The position numbers and the translations under genes are program-made. The notes below the pieces were generated by a model. It had not been told where the DNA came from. It made no database searches and worked only from the letters and a program-made list of their open reading frames with translations. Source: Arthrobacter sp. FB24 (GTDB lineage: Bacteria; Actinomycetota; Actinomycetes; Actinomycetales; Micrococcaceae). From it: a stretch of 64,000 bases of DNA. The DNA lies in NCBI RefSeq assembly GCF_000196235.1, contig NC_008541.1:1612001-1676000 (forward strand), read 5' to 3'. How positions within the stretch are numbered: position 1 is the first letter of the stretch; the number at the start of each line of letters is the position of its first letter. Shown in pieces: positions 27,501 to 36,728 of this stretch.

Positions 27501-27974
27501 GTGGCACGTGTGAAGAGGGCGGTCAACGCCCACAAGAAGCGCCGGGTTATCCTTGAACGCGCTAAGGGCTACCGTGGACAGCGTTCACGCCTGTACCGCA
27601 AGGCCAAAGAGCAGCTGCTGCACTCGTTTGTGTACAGCTACGGTGACCGCAAGAAGAAGAAGGGCGACTTCCGCCGCCTGTGGATCCAGCGCATCAACGC
27701 TGCATCCCGCGCCAACGGCCTGACCTACAACCGTCTGATCCAGGGCCTGAAGGCCGCTGAGGTCGAGGTTGACCGCCGTATGCTGGCCGAGCTGGCTGTC
27801 TCTGACGCCAACGCTTTTGCTGCCCTGGTGCAGGTTGCCAAGGACTCGCTGCCTGCCGACACTTCCGCGCCGGCCGTCTCGGCCGAAGCCGCCCCGAAGG
27901 CAAAGGCTGCCAAGAAGCCCGCCGCCAAGAAGGCCGCAGCGAAGAAGCCTGTTGCTGAAGAGGCTGCCAAGTAG
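27501..27974 (+). CDS. rplT: 50S ribosomal protein L20 with basic C-terminal tail
   Basis: L20 binds 23S rRNA early in assembly. The canonical part [29 protein letters not shown] to VQVAKDSL covers about 120 residues. A 37-residue Ala/Lys/Pro tail ([17 protein letters not shown]...) follows, giving 157 residues. Similar tails occur on other actinobacterial ribosomal proteins and may aid RNA binding. The GTG start has GAAGGAG upstream. Confidence 0.96.
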   Translation: MARVKRAVNAHKKRRVILERAKGYRGQRSRLYRKAKEQLLHSFVYSYGDRKKKKGDFRRLWIQRINAASRANGLTYNRLIQGLKAAEVEVDRRMLAELAVSDANAFAALVQVAKDSLPADTSAPAVSAEAAPKAKAAKKPAAKKAAAKKPVAEEAAK

Positions 27975-28015
27975 TACCAGCTTTGGGTAGTTCAAGAACC
28001 CGTGGCAATAGCCAC

Positions 28016-28021
28016 TAAAGT
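28016..28021 (+). promoter_or_regulatory. -10 hexamer TAAAGT, leaderless trmH-family gene
   Basis: TAAAGT ends 6 nt before ATG 28028. A small hairpin GTGGC-AATA-GCCAC (28002-28015) just upstream may terminate rplT. Confidence 0.5.
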
Positions 28022-28027
28022 TCTTAT

Positions 28028-28924
28028 ATGAACGAAACCGGGCGCCCGCAAGATTTTCCACTCTCCAACCCCCGAGCTGATCGGGTGAGGGATGTGGCAA
28101 AGCTTGCCGGGCGCCCGGCCCGTTTAAAGCGCGGGCAGTTCCTGGCTGAGGGGCCGCAGGCCGTCCGCGAAGCCCTGGTGCTCCACCAGAAAAGGATGGC
28201 GGCGGGGGAGCCCGGCGTGGTCCACGAAGTATTCGCCAGTGAGGCCTGCCTGGACCGCTATCCCGAGTTCGAGAAGCTGGCCGAGGGCGTTAACGCCAGG
28301 CTCGCCACCGACGAGGTGCTCGCCGCCATGGCGGACACTGTCAATCCCCAGGGCATTATCGCCGTCTGCGCCTTTGTGGACGTGGCCCTTGAAGCCGTGC
28401 TCGACGCCGGGCCCCGCCTGATTGCCGTGCTGTGCCAGGTACGGGACCCCGGCAACGCCGGAACCGTCCTGCGGGCAGCCGACGCCGCCGGGGCCGACGC
28501 CGTCGTCCTGACGGCCTCGAGCGTGGATATCTACAATCCCAAGGCCGTCCGTTCCACCGCCGGCTCGCTGTTCCACCTCCCCGTAGTCCTCGGCGTGGAC
28601 CTTTCCGATCTCGCCACTGCCTGCCGCGAACGCGGGATCGGCGTCCTGGCCGCCGACGGATACGGCCAGCTGGACCTCGACCAGCTCCAGGACGAAAATG
28701 CTGCCCGGAGGCTGGGCAACCCGGGCGCCGAGTCGGCATACGATCTTGGCCGGCCCACCGCGTGGTTGTTCGGCAATGAAGCCCAAGGCTTGTCCGACGC
28801 CGAACTCGCGCTGGCCGACCACCGTGTGGCCGTTCCCGTCTACGGCGCCGCGGAAAGCCTAAACGTGGGCACCGCAGCCACGGTGTGCCTCTACGCAAGT
28901 GCGCGTTCGCAGAAGCGCGCCTGA
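28028..28924 (+). CDS. TrmH/SpoU-family RNA 2'-O-methyltransferase
   Basis: 298 residues. The N-terminal substrate-binding domain has RFxxEGPxxVREAL-like residues (GQFLAEGPQAVREALV). The SPOUT domain carries VRDPGNAGTVLRAADAAGAD (motif 1), LFGNEAQGLSD (motif 2) and SLNVGTAATVCLY (motif 3). Its place after rplT suggests an rRNA target, unproven. It ends at a strong terminator. Confidence 0.93.
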   Translation: MNETGRPQDFPLSNPRADRVRDVAKLAGRPARLKRGQFLAEGPQAVREALVLHQKRMAAGEPGVVHEVFASEACLDRYPEFEKLAEGVNARLATDEVLAAMADTVNPQGIIAVCAFVDVALEAVLDAGPRLIAVLCQVRDPGNAGTVLRAADAAGADAVVLTASSVDIYNPKAVRSTAGSLFHLPVVLGVDLSDLATACRERGIGVLAADGYGQLDLDQLQDENAARRLGNPGAESAYDLGRPTAWLFGNEAQGLSDAELALADHRVAVPVYGAAESLNVGTAATVCLYASARSQKRA

Positions 28925-28931
28925 ACGCAAA

Positions 28932-28963
28932 GGCGGGGGCCCACCTTCCGGTGGGCCCCCGCC
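28932..28963. terminator. Hairpin terminator, trmH / GlsB
   Basis: A perfect 14-bp GC stem (28932-28945 with 28950-28963) closed by a TTCC loop, between convergent genes. Confidence 0.8.
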
Positions 28964-29016
28964 GTCGCAATCTCCACCATCAGGCACCTCGGCGCCTTAA
29001 GCGGTGGTGGGTGTCG

Positions 29017-29283
29017 TTAAGTGGTCTTGCTTCTGCCGGTGATGAAGCCGTAGATGCCGGCTACTACCAGGCCGCCGACGATGGCAAGAAGCCAGGAACC
29101 AAGGTTCCAGAATTCCATTTTGCCCCCGCCAAACAACAGGTCGCCGATCCAGCCGCCGACGATGGCGCCGACAACACCAAGAACGAGGCTGGTGACCCAG
29201 CCGCCGCCGACCTTGCCAGGCATGATCGCCTTGACGATAGCTCCTACAATGAGTCCGAGAATGATCCAGCCAATGAAGCCCAT
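29017..29283 (-). CDS. GlsB/YeaQ/YmgE stress-response membrane protein
   Basis: 88 residues with three hydrophobic, glycine-rich helices (MGFIGWIILGLIVGAIVKAIMPG, WVTSLVLGVVGAIVGGWIGDLLF, LGSWLLAIVGGLVVAGIYGFITG), the Transgly_assoc family pattern. AGGAGGAG lies just before the ATG on the minus strand. The family is associated with envelope and acid stress; the mechanism is unknown. Confidence 0.9.
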   Translation of the reverse strand: MGFIGWIILGLIVGAIVKAIMPGKVGGGWVTSLVLGVVGAIVGGWIGDLLFGGGKMEFWNLGSWLLAIVGGLVVAGIYGFITGRSKTT

Positions 29284-29399
29284 TTCTCCTCCTACATATT
29301 CGTCGGAACTCTCTACGGGTCCCGATTATGGATTCAAGCTAACACAGGGTGTGTTTGCTTGTCAGCAGGCTTAGTTTCAATGTTTTTGGTGTCATCCGC

Positions 29400-29445
29400 T
29401 GTGGCCCGTGGTGTGGCCCGTGGTGTGGCCCGCGGTGTGGCCGGC
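29400..29445 (+). repeat. 12-bp tandem repeat (3.8 copies)
   Basis: GTGGCCCGTGGT at 29400-29411 and 29412-29423, then GTGGCCCGCGGT at 29424-29435 and a partial fourth copy. It lies in the 258-nt gap between GlsB and the CDF gene, which otherwise holds no gene I can see. Confidence 0.85.
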
Positions 29446-29541
29446 AGCGGCAGGCGGGTACGGTATTCCTTGCGGGCATCAGCATTGTGCGGTGATCGAA
29501 CCTGCAAATTTTCCGGCAATCCCTGAAGAGGTGAAGCTCAC

Positions 29542-30459
29542 GTGGCTGCAAATGGCGGTACCAAGGCGATCGTCGCGGCTCTGGCTGCAAACCTGACCAT
29601 CGCTGTACTGAAGTTCGTCGCTTTCATCCTGACGCTGTCGTCATCCATGCTGGCCGAGGCTATCCACTCCGTTGCCGACTCCGGCAACCAGCTGCTCCTG
29701 CTGATTGGCGGTAAGCGGGCCAAACGTGCCGCGAGCCCCGAACACCCCTTTGGCTACGGACGTGAGCGCTATATCTACGCGTTCATTGTCTCGATTGTGC
29801 TGTTCAGCGTGGGCGGCCTGTTTGCCCTGTACGAGGCGTGGGGGAAACTTCAGCATCCCCATGCCATCGAAGGCGACTTCTGGTGGGTTCCGCTGGCAGT
29901 CCTGATCGGTGCAATCATGGCGGAATCCTTCTCGTTCCGGACAGCCATCATCGAGTCAAACCACATCCGGGGCAAGCAGAGCTGGGTCCGCTTCGTCCGC
30001 AATGCCAAGCAGCCCGAGCTCCCCGTCATCCTGCTGGAGGACCTGGGCGCCCTGCTGGGCCTGGTGTTCGCGCTGTTCGGGGTGAGCCTGACGCTGGTCA
30101 CCGGCAACGGTATCTGGGACGCCCTCGGAACCGCGATGATCGGCTTCCTGCTGGTGGCTATTGCAGTCGTCCTTGCCATGGAGACCAAGTCGCTGCTGCT
30201 CGGCGAATCCGCTACCAAGGCGGATGTCGTGAGGATCAGCAGCGCGCTCGAGGCCAACGGCACCAAAATCATCCACCTGAAGACCCTGCACCTCGGCCCG
30301 GAGGAACTGCTGGTGGCTGCCAAGATCAGCGTCGGCGCCGCCGCCACCGGAGCGGAGATCGCCACGGCAATTGACGACGCCGAGAGCCGCATCCGAGACG
30401 CCGTGCCCATTGCGCGGGTCATCTACCTTGAACCGGACGTGGAGCGCGCGCACGTCTGA
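29542..30459 (+). CDS. Cation diffusion facilitator (CDF) family transporter
   Basis: 305 residues. Four to six membrane helices with the metal-site pattern HSVADSGNQLLLL in helix two and a second acidic/His site (LLEDLGALLGLV) in helix five. A soluble C-terminal domain follows. The family exports Zn2+, Fe2+ or Mn2+ by proton antiport; the aspartates match but the metal is unknown. The start is GTG 29542 with AGAGG upstream. Confidence 0.88.
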   Translation: MAANGGTKAIVAALAANLTIAVLKFVAFILTLSSSMLAEAIHSVADSGNQLLLLIGGKRAKRAASPEHPFGYGRERYIYAFIVSIVLFSVGGLFALYEAWGKLQHPHAIEGDFWWVPLAVLIGAIMAESFSFRTAIIESNHIRGKQSWVRFVRNAKQPELPVILLEDLGALLGLVFALFGVSLTLVTGNGIWDALGTAMIGFLLVAIAVVLAMETKSLLLGESATKADVVRISSALEANGTKIIHLKTLHLGPEELLVAAKISVGAAATGAEIATAIDDAESRIRDAVPIARVIYLEPDVERAHV

Positions 30460-30494
30460 CCCCGGCCGCGGGCTGCCGTGTTCCGCGGAAGGCT

Positions 30495-30534
30495 GCTGGT
30501 TTCCTTGCCTGCTGGCGCAGGCTAGGAAACCAGC
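30495..30534. terminator. Bidirectional hairpin terminator, CDF / MFS
   Basis: Outer 11-bp stem (30495-30505 with 30524-30534), a T-T mismatch, then an inner 6-bp stem (30507-30512 with 30517-30522) with a TGGC loop. The minus-strand MFS gene ends within it at 30522. Confidence 0.75.
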
Positions 30535-31733
30535 GGCCTTTTACGTTCCAGCAGGCCGCTGATTACCGCCACACCGAGGCCCAGGATTGCCAGGACGGCA
30601 CCGACAAGTGCGGGCGCAATATAACCCCATCCCCATGCGATCACCAGGCCTCCGAGGAAGGCGCCCAGGGCGTTCGCGACGTTCAGGGCCGCGTGGTTGA
30701 GCGAGGACGCGAGGGACGGGGCATCGGGTGAGGCATCCAGCAACCGCGTCTGCAGTGCCGGCACCAGCAACGAGCCGGCACCGCCGACCACAAACACCAT
30801 GACGAAGGCGGACCACGGCCAGTGGACGGCCACCGCGTAGACAACCAGGGCGACGGCGATGCCGGGCAGGACCCAATAGATGGTGCCCATCACGGATTTG
30901 TCGGCAATGCGCCCGCCCACGATGTTTCCCGCCACCATGCCCAGGCCGTAGAGAGCCACCACCAGGGGCAGGAACGCGGGCGGGATTCCCGCCACCGAGG
31001 TCATGGTGTGCGCAATGTACGTGTAGGTGGCAAAGAACCCGCCGAAGCCAACGATGCCGATCAGGATGGCGAGCCACACCTGCAGCCGTTTTAGGGCGCC
31101 AAGTTCGCGGCGGATGCTGGCGTCCGGGTGCGCTTCGTGGAACGGGACGAACTTCCAGATCATCGCGAGCGTCACCAGCCCGATTACGCCGACGAGCACG
31201 AAGAGCAGGCGCCAGCCGAATGCCTGGCCCACCCAGGTGGCGAAGGGGACCCCAATGACGTTAGAGACGGTCAGCCCGGCCATCACCATGGAAATCGCCC
31301 AGCCCCGCTTGGTCGGAGCGACCAGCGAAGCTGCAATCACCGCGGCGACGCCGAAGAACGCTCCGTGAGGCAGACCTGCCGCGAACCGGGACACCAGCAT
31401 GGTGCCGTAATCCGGGGCGATGAACGACGTGAGGTTGGCCAGGCTGAAAAACAGCATGAGGCCCAGGGCAAGGTGTTTGCGGGGGAGTTTGGCGCCGACC
31501 GCCGCGAGGAGCGGCGCGCCGATCACGACGCCGAGCGCGTAGGCGGAGATGAGGTGGCCGGCTTCCGGGGTGCCGATGTTCAGGCCCTGTTCCACCTCCT
31601 TGAGCAGTCCCATCATGGTAAATTCGGTGACGCCGATACCGAACCCGCCCATCGCGAGGGACACGATGGCTAAGGCGAGGTGATTGGTTCCGGCCCTGGA
31701 CTTGGCGGGGCTGATGGTGGGCGTGGAGGTCAT
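30522..31733 (-). CDS. MFS transporter, DHA1 (AraJ/arabinose efflux-like)
   Basis: 403 residues with twelve hydrophobic segments. Helix one begins LALAIVSLAMGGFGIGVTEFTMMGLL, the pattern of AraJ/YdhP-type efflux permeases, followed by GHLISAYALGVVIGAPLLAAVGAKLPRK (motif A). The substrate is unknown. No obvious regulator is adjacent. Confidence 0.87.
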   Translation of the reverse strand: MTSTPTISPAKSRAGTNHLALAIVSLAMGGFGIGVTEFTMMGLLKEVEQGLNIGTPEAGHLISAYALGVVIGAPLLAAVGAKLPRKHLALGLMLFFSLANLTSFIAPDYGTMLVSRFAAGLPHGAFFGVAAVIAASLVAPTKRGWAISMVMAGLTVSNVIGVPFATWVGQAFGWRLLFVLVGVIGLVTLAMIWKFVPFHEAHPDASIRRELGALKRLQVWLAILIGIVGFGGFFATYTYIAHTMTSVAGIPPAFLPLVVALYGLGMVAGNIVGGRIADKSVMGTIYWVLPGIAVALVVYAVAVHWPWSAFVMVFVVGGAGSLLVPALQTRLLDASPDAPSLASSLNHAALNVANALGAFLGGLVIAWGWGYIAPALVGAVLAILGLGVAVISGLLERKRPLVS

Positions 31734-31900
31734 TGGCCTGTTTCTCGAAAGTTCTGATTCATCAAAGGTTCAGTCAGGAAGCAGCATAAAATCTGATTAC
31801 TTCAACGTTGAGGGAGGGGGGCCGTATTCCGGAGTGAACGCTTTGTCGGTGAGTGCCGTTCCGGCTCGCCGACGGAACCAGCCACCCCTATTGTCCCCCA

Positions 31901-31906
31901 TAGACT
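31901..31906 (+). promoter_or_regulatory. -10 hexamer TAGACT, leaderless NUDIX gene
   Basis: TAGACT ends 6 nt before GTG 31913. Confidence 0.5.
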
Positions 31907-31912
31907 GGTGCG

Positions 31913-32365
31913 GTGACTGGACTGATCAATGTTGTTGGCGGAGCCGTTGTGGATTCCCTGAGTTCCCCTGCACGGCTCCTCGTCGCCCGGCGGACGGCGC
32001 CACCCCAGTTTGCCGGCATGTGGGAATTCCCGGGCGGGAAGGTGGAGCCTCGTGAGACGGCGGAAGACGCCCTGCACCGGGAGCTCCGTGAGGAACTGGG
32101 AATCGGGGTCAGGCTCGGGGCTGAACTGCCGGCTGAAACAGCTGCCGGCTGGCCCCTCAATGCCAAGGCCTCGATGCGCGTGTGGTTTGCCGAGATCGCC
32201 GACGGAGAACCCCGCCCCCTGGAAGACCACGACGAGCTGCGCTGGATTGCCTTGGCGGGAAATGACGAAGCTCTGGCCCTGCCGTGGATACCCGCAGATT
32301 TCCCGATTGTCCGCGCCCTGCTGGCGGCCGTTGCCGGTTCGGAGCGCCTTTCGCCGGGATTCTAA
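31913..32365 (+). CDS. NUDIX (deoxy)nucleoside triphosphate pyrophosphohydrolase (MutT-like)
   Basis: 150 residues. The NUDIX box is complete from GGKVEPRETAEDALHRELRE into ELGI. The preceding FAGMWEFPGGK and the short length match MutT/CTP pyrophosphohydrolases that clean oxidised nucleotides. The start GTG 31913 is leaderless. It is convergent with the radical SAM gene, with a 7-bp gap. Confidence 0.9.
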   Translation: MTGLINVVGGAVVDSLSSPARLLVARRTAPPQFAGMWEFPGGKVEPRETAEDALHRELREELGIGVRLGAELPAETAAGWPLNAKASMRVWFAEIADGEPRPLEDHDELRWIALAGNDEALALPWIPADFPIVRALLAAVAGSERLSPGF

Positions 32366-32372
32366 CGAACGG

Positions 32373-33494
32373 TCAGAACAGCGTGGGCTGGGCGGACTCC
32401 ACACCCTGGCCGGGTCCCGCGCCCGTTCTTGCTGCGGGGATGCTGCCGGCGGGGTACTGAGCTTCCTCTTCCCTGGGGTCCCCGGCGAGGTCTCGGTGGC
32501 TGAACCCGTGCGAGCCGTAAAAACCGTGACGGGACTTGAAGTAGCGGATCCGTCCCCCGAGCCACTCGCGATATTCCTTGGACGCGTAGGAGCCGGTCCC
32601 GTACAGCCGGCGGTAGCGGCCCGCCAGTTCGGGGTGCCTGGCAGCGATCCATTGCATAAACCACTCACGCGTGCCCGGTTTGAGGTAAAGCGCCCCGGCG
32701 GTGACGCCGGTGGCGCCAGCCGCAGCCAGTGCGCCAAACAGCGAGTCCAAGGCTTCATCGCTGTCGGAAAGCCACGGCAGGATGGGCATGGCCATCACGC
32801 CGCACGGCAGCCCCGCATCGCGAAGCCTCGAGACGAGCTTGAGACGCGCCCTGGGCCCCGGAGTGCCGGGCTCGACCGCCTCCGACAGTTGCTCGTCGGT
32901 CATGGCCAGCGAAATTCCGATCCCTACGGGCACCTGGGTGGCCGCGTGCTTGAGGAGCGGGATGTCCCGGGCCAGCAGCGTCCCCTTGGTGAGGATGGAC
33001 AGGGGAGTCCCTGAATCGGCAAGCGCACGGATGATGCCGGGCATCAGCTGGTACCGGCCCTCGGCCCGCTGGTACGGATCCGTATTGGTGCCCAGGGCCA
33101 CGTGATGATGGCCCCACGAAGGCTTGGCCAGTTCCTTCCGGAGGACCTCGGCTGCGTTGATTTTCACCACCACCTGGCTGTCAAAATCCAGGCCGGCATC
33201 AAAGTCCAGGTACGTGTGGCTCTTGCGGGCAAAACAGTAAACGCATGCGTGGCTGCAGCCACGATAGGGATTGACGGTCCATTCGAACGGCATGCGCGAA
33301 CCGGCCGCCACTTTGTTGAGCATGGATTTGGCCGTGACCTCATGGAAAGTGACCCCGGCAAATTCCGGAGTGGAAACTGAACGGATGAGCCCTGCCAGGG
33401 GCAGCAGCGCCTGGGTGGCCGGGGCGGAGGCCGGTGCGTTGCCGGCGGTGGTGTCCGCCAGCGCCGGCCGGAGTGCTTGTGCGTCCCATCTCAT
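32373..33494 (-). CDS. Radical SAM protein, Rv2578c family, under LexA control
   Basis: 373 residues. The CxxxCxxC cluster motif is in CSHACVYCFARKSH at about residues 80-93. The remainder resembles SplB-like and Rv2578c-family proteins (NTDPYQRAEGRYQLMPGIIRALAD, ISLAMTDEQLSEAVEPGTPGPRARL). The reaction is unknown. A near-perfect LexA box sits 9-24 nt upstream of the ATG on the minus strand, overlapping -35 TTGACT (17-nt spacer) and a -10-like TCGAAT ending 7 nt before the ATG. The gene is therefore probably damage-induced and leaderless. Confidence 0.88.
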   Translation of the reverse strand: MRWDAQALRPALADTTAGNAPASAPATQALLPLAGLIRSVSTPEFAGVTFHEVTAKSMLNKVAAGSRMPFEWTVNPYRGCSHACVYCFARKSHTYLDFDAGLDFDSQVVVKINAAEVLRKELAKPSWGHHHVALGTNTDPYQRAEGRYQLMPGIIRALADSGTPLSILTKGTLLARDIPLLKHAATQVPVGIGISLAMTDEQLSEAVEPGTPGPRARLKLVSRLRDAGLPCGVMAMPILPWLSDSDEALDSLFGALAAAGATGVTAGALYLKPGTREWFMQWIAARHPELAGRYRRLYGTGSYASKEYREWLGGRIRYFKSRHGFYGSHGFSHRDLAGDPREEEAQYPAGSIPAARTGAGPGQGVESAQPTLF

Positions 33495-33500
33495 GGATAC

Positions 33501-33522
33501 AATTCGAAGGTATGTTCGAATT
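33501..33522 (-). promoter_or_regulatory. LexA box within a 22-bp palindrome, radical SAM promoter
   Basis: AATTCGAA (33501-33508) and TTCGAATT (33515-33522) are perfect inverted repeats. The core 33504-33519, TCGAAGGTATGTTCGA, fits TCGAAC-N4-GTTCGA at 11 of 12 fixed positions, the best SOS box in the window. It overlaps the promoter, so repression by occlusion is expected. Confidence 0.75.
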
Positions 33523-33565
33523 TAAGTCAAGGACGCTGGGGAAACCATCGTACGTGCCGGGTTGC

Positions 33566-33571
33566 TAGGCT
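33566..33571 (+). promoter_or_regulatory. -10 hexamer TAGGCT, leaderless pcp
   Basis: TAGGCT ends 6 nt before ATG 33578. It sits 44 nt from the divergent LexA palindrome. Confidence 0.45.
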
Positions 33572-33577
33572 GAGGCA

Positions 33578-34252
33578 ATGATCCTCCTCACCGGGTTCGA
33601 ACCCTTTGGCGGCGAAACCATCAACCCTTCCTGGCAAGCGGCGGAAGAGGCCTCCCGGATCCTGCTGGAAGAGGGGCACGCCGTTGCGGCGCTGGAACTG
33701 CCGTGCGTGTTCGGGCAGTCCATCACGGTGCTTGAGGATGCGTTGCAGCGTTACCGCCCGGAGCTGGTGGTCTGCGCCGGCCAGGCCGGCGGCCGGCCGC
33801 GGATCTCCCTGGAGCGGGTCGCCATCAACTGCGACGACGCCCGCATCCCGGACAACGCCGGAAACCGTCCCGTGGACGAGGAAGTGGTCCGCGGCGGCCC
33901 GGCAGCTTATTTCAGTTCGTTGCCGGTGAAGGCGGGGCTTGAGGCCCTGCGTGCTGCGGGGATACCGGCCGAGGTTTCCCAAAGCGCGGGCACCTACGTC
34001 TGCAACCACGTTTTCTACGCACTCATGCACGCGTTAAACAGCGGTCCGGCAGGCGGAAAGTCCGGCAGCAGCGGTCCGCCTGCGGCCCGCGGCGGATTCA
34101 TCCATGTTCCGTATGAGACGCAGCAGGTGCCCCGGGGCAGCGGTACCCCGTCGCTGCCCGCCGCCGTGATGGCGGAGGCGCTCGCCGTCATCGTACGAAC
34201 CACGCTGGCGACCACCGCGGACATCAAGCTGCCGGCCGGTAGCGTTCACTAG
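33578..34252 (+). CDS. pcp: Pyroglutamyl-peptidase I
   Basis: 224-residue cysteine peptidase that removes N-terminal pyroglutamate. The catalytic Glu is in GQAGGRPRISLERVAIN, Cys in GTYVCNHVFY and His in FIHVPYETQQ, so the triad is complete. N-terminal ILLTGFEPFGGETINPS is diagnostic. Confidence 0.94.
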   Translation: MILLTGFEPFGGETINPSWQAAEEASRILLEEGHAVAALELPCVFGQSITVLEDALQRYRPELVVCAGQAGGRPRISLERVAINCDDARIPDNAGNRPVDEEVVRGGPAAYFSSLPVKAGLEALRAAGIPAEVSQSAGTYVCNHVFYALMHALNSGPAGGKSGSSGPPAARGGFIHVPYETQQVPRGSGTPSLPAAVMAEALAVIVRTTLATTADIKLPAGSVH

Positions 34253-34256
34253 CCTG

Positions 34257-34892
34257 TCATCGGAGCTCCCAGACGACGTCCACCGTGGCGGAGACGCTGG
34301 ACTGCCCCGCTTCGATCCCTACGGAGTCCGTGGCCATGGCGCGCTGCATTCTTGCCACCGGAATCGGTCCTGACGGTCCGGGCAGCTGAGTGACGGAAAC
34401 CACCGCGCCGAGTTCGGCGCCCGCCAGCGAGGCGAACTGCCCGGCCGCGGCCAGGGCGTCCTGCCAGGCGGCCTCCCGTGCCTGCGCCGTGACGGCGGCA
34501 GGATCCGCGAAGCCGAGCTCCAGCCCGTTAAGCCGCACGTCATTGCCGCCGGCGGCCACCGCAGCCGCGATGACTTCCGAGGAACCGGCAACATCCCGCA
34601 GCCGAACGCCCAAAATGCTTGAGGCAATGTAGCCCGCGACGGTCTGGCCCTGACCCTCCTTCCACACCACGTCCGCGCGGACGTTCAAGCCCGAGGTGCT
34701 GATGTCCGGATCGGGTACACCGTGCTCCCGCAGTACCGCCGATATCCCGGCCGCGGCCCTCCCGGCAGCCGCATACGCGGCACCCACGTCCTCCCGGCGG
34801 CACTCCACTCCGATGGAAACAGTCAGCAGGTCGGGCACTGCCTCGACAGTGCCCGAGCCGGTCACCGCTACAGTCCTCGTATTTTCGGTCAT
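34257..34892 (-). CDS. SIMPL domain-containing protein
   Basis: 211 residues from ATG 34892, chosen for GAGGG upstream; the frame stays open further 5' into the next gene. The SIMPL (YggE-like, DUF541) pattern is VAVTGSGTVEAVPDLLTVSIGVE..., followed by ISTSGLNVRADVVW and GYIASSILGVRLRDVA. No signal peptide is visible, unlike periplasmic YggE. Function unknown; the family is linked to oxidative stress. Confidence 0.82.
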   Translation of the reverse strand: MTENTRTVAVTGSGTVEAVPDLLTVSIGVECRREDVGAAYAAAGRAAAGISAVLREHGVPDPDISTSGLNVRADVVWKEGQGQTVAGYIASSILGVRLRDVAGSSEVIAAAVAAGGNDVRLNGLELGFADPAAVTAQAREAAWQDALAAAGQFASLAGAELGAVVSVTQLPGPSGPIPVARMQRAMATDSVGIEAGQSSVSATVDVVWELR

Positions 34893-34893
34893 G

Positions 34894-35382
34894 TCATCCC
34901 TCAATTCCATCGTGGGCAACGCTGCCCTTTCGGGGTTTTTTCGTGCCGCGGTTGCCCGTTTCACGGCGGCGCCTATCCACGTAGCCGCCGGCCTCCAACC
35001 CCGCCAGGCGTTCAAAGACGTTGGCGGAGCCCGGGTTTCCCGTCCGCAGTTGAGACCACCCGGCTGCGATGAAGTACAGGGGCAGGAACGGCAGGCCCAG
35101 GCACCAGGCATATTGGCTGCTGTGCCGTTCCTCGTGTCCCAGCAATACCGGGTTGGACAGAGCCTCCGCAGGCGCCGCCCGGAACAGCACGACGTTCCCC
35201 ACCGCGAACGCCTGGGCGGCGGGGAGCCGCCACCGGTAACCCGTGGCGATGAGCAGGCCGCGCGGGCCAACATGGACGGCCGTGCCTGCGCACCTTGCCA
35301 GCAGCAGGCCCATGAGCGTCGTTGCATTCAGCACGTTGGTGATCTGCCGCAGCCGCTGTCCTGGGGTTATGGGGCCGGTCAT
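34894..35382 (-). CDS. Hypothetical actinobacterial protein with HEERH motif
   Basis: 162 residues from ATG 35382, where TACCAT (minus strand, 35389-35394) ends 6 nt upstream; the frame extends to 35448. A hydrophobic N-terminal region is followed by LLGHEERHSSQYAWCLGLPFLPLYFIAAGWS. HExxH followed by a membrane-like helix resembles a peptidase or DUF4157-type site, but E-E-R within the motif makes catalysis uncertain. The C-terminus is basic. Ends 1 nt before the SIMPL start, so the two form an operon. Confidence 0.65.
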   Translation of the reverse strand: MTGPITPGQRLRQITNVLNATTLMGLLLARCAGTAVHVGPRGLLIATGYRWRLPAAQAFAVGNVVLFRAAPAEALSNPVLLGHEERHSSQYAWCLGLPFLPLYFIAAGWSQLRTGNPGSANVFERLAGLEAGGYVDRRRRETGNRGTKKPRKGSVAHDGIEG

Positions 35383-35500
35383 GAGGCCATGGTATCGGGA
35401 GCCGGCAACCGCCGCGCCGCCCCGCTTCTCCGGTCCGCGGGCAGTCACGTTGCGGGCTGTGGCGCGTTCCGCCGGGCGCGTTCAACTAGACTGGGGGAGA

Positions 35501-36726
<1,226 letters not shown>

Positions 36727-36728
36727 CA

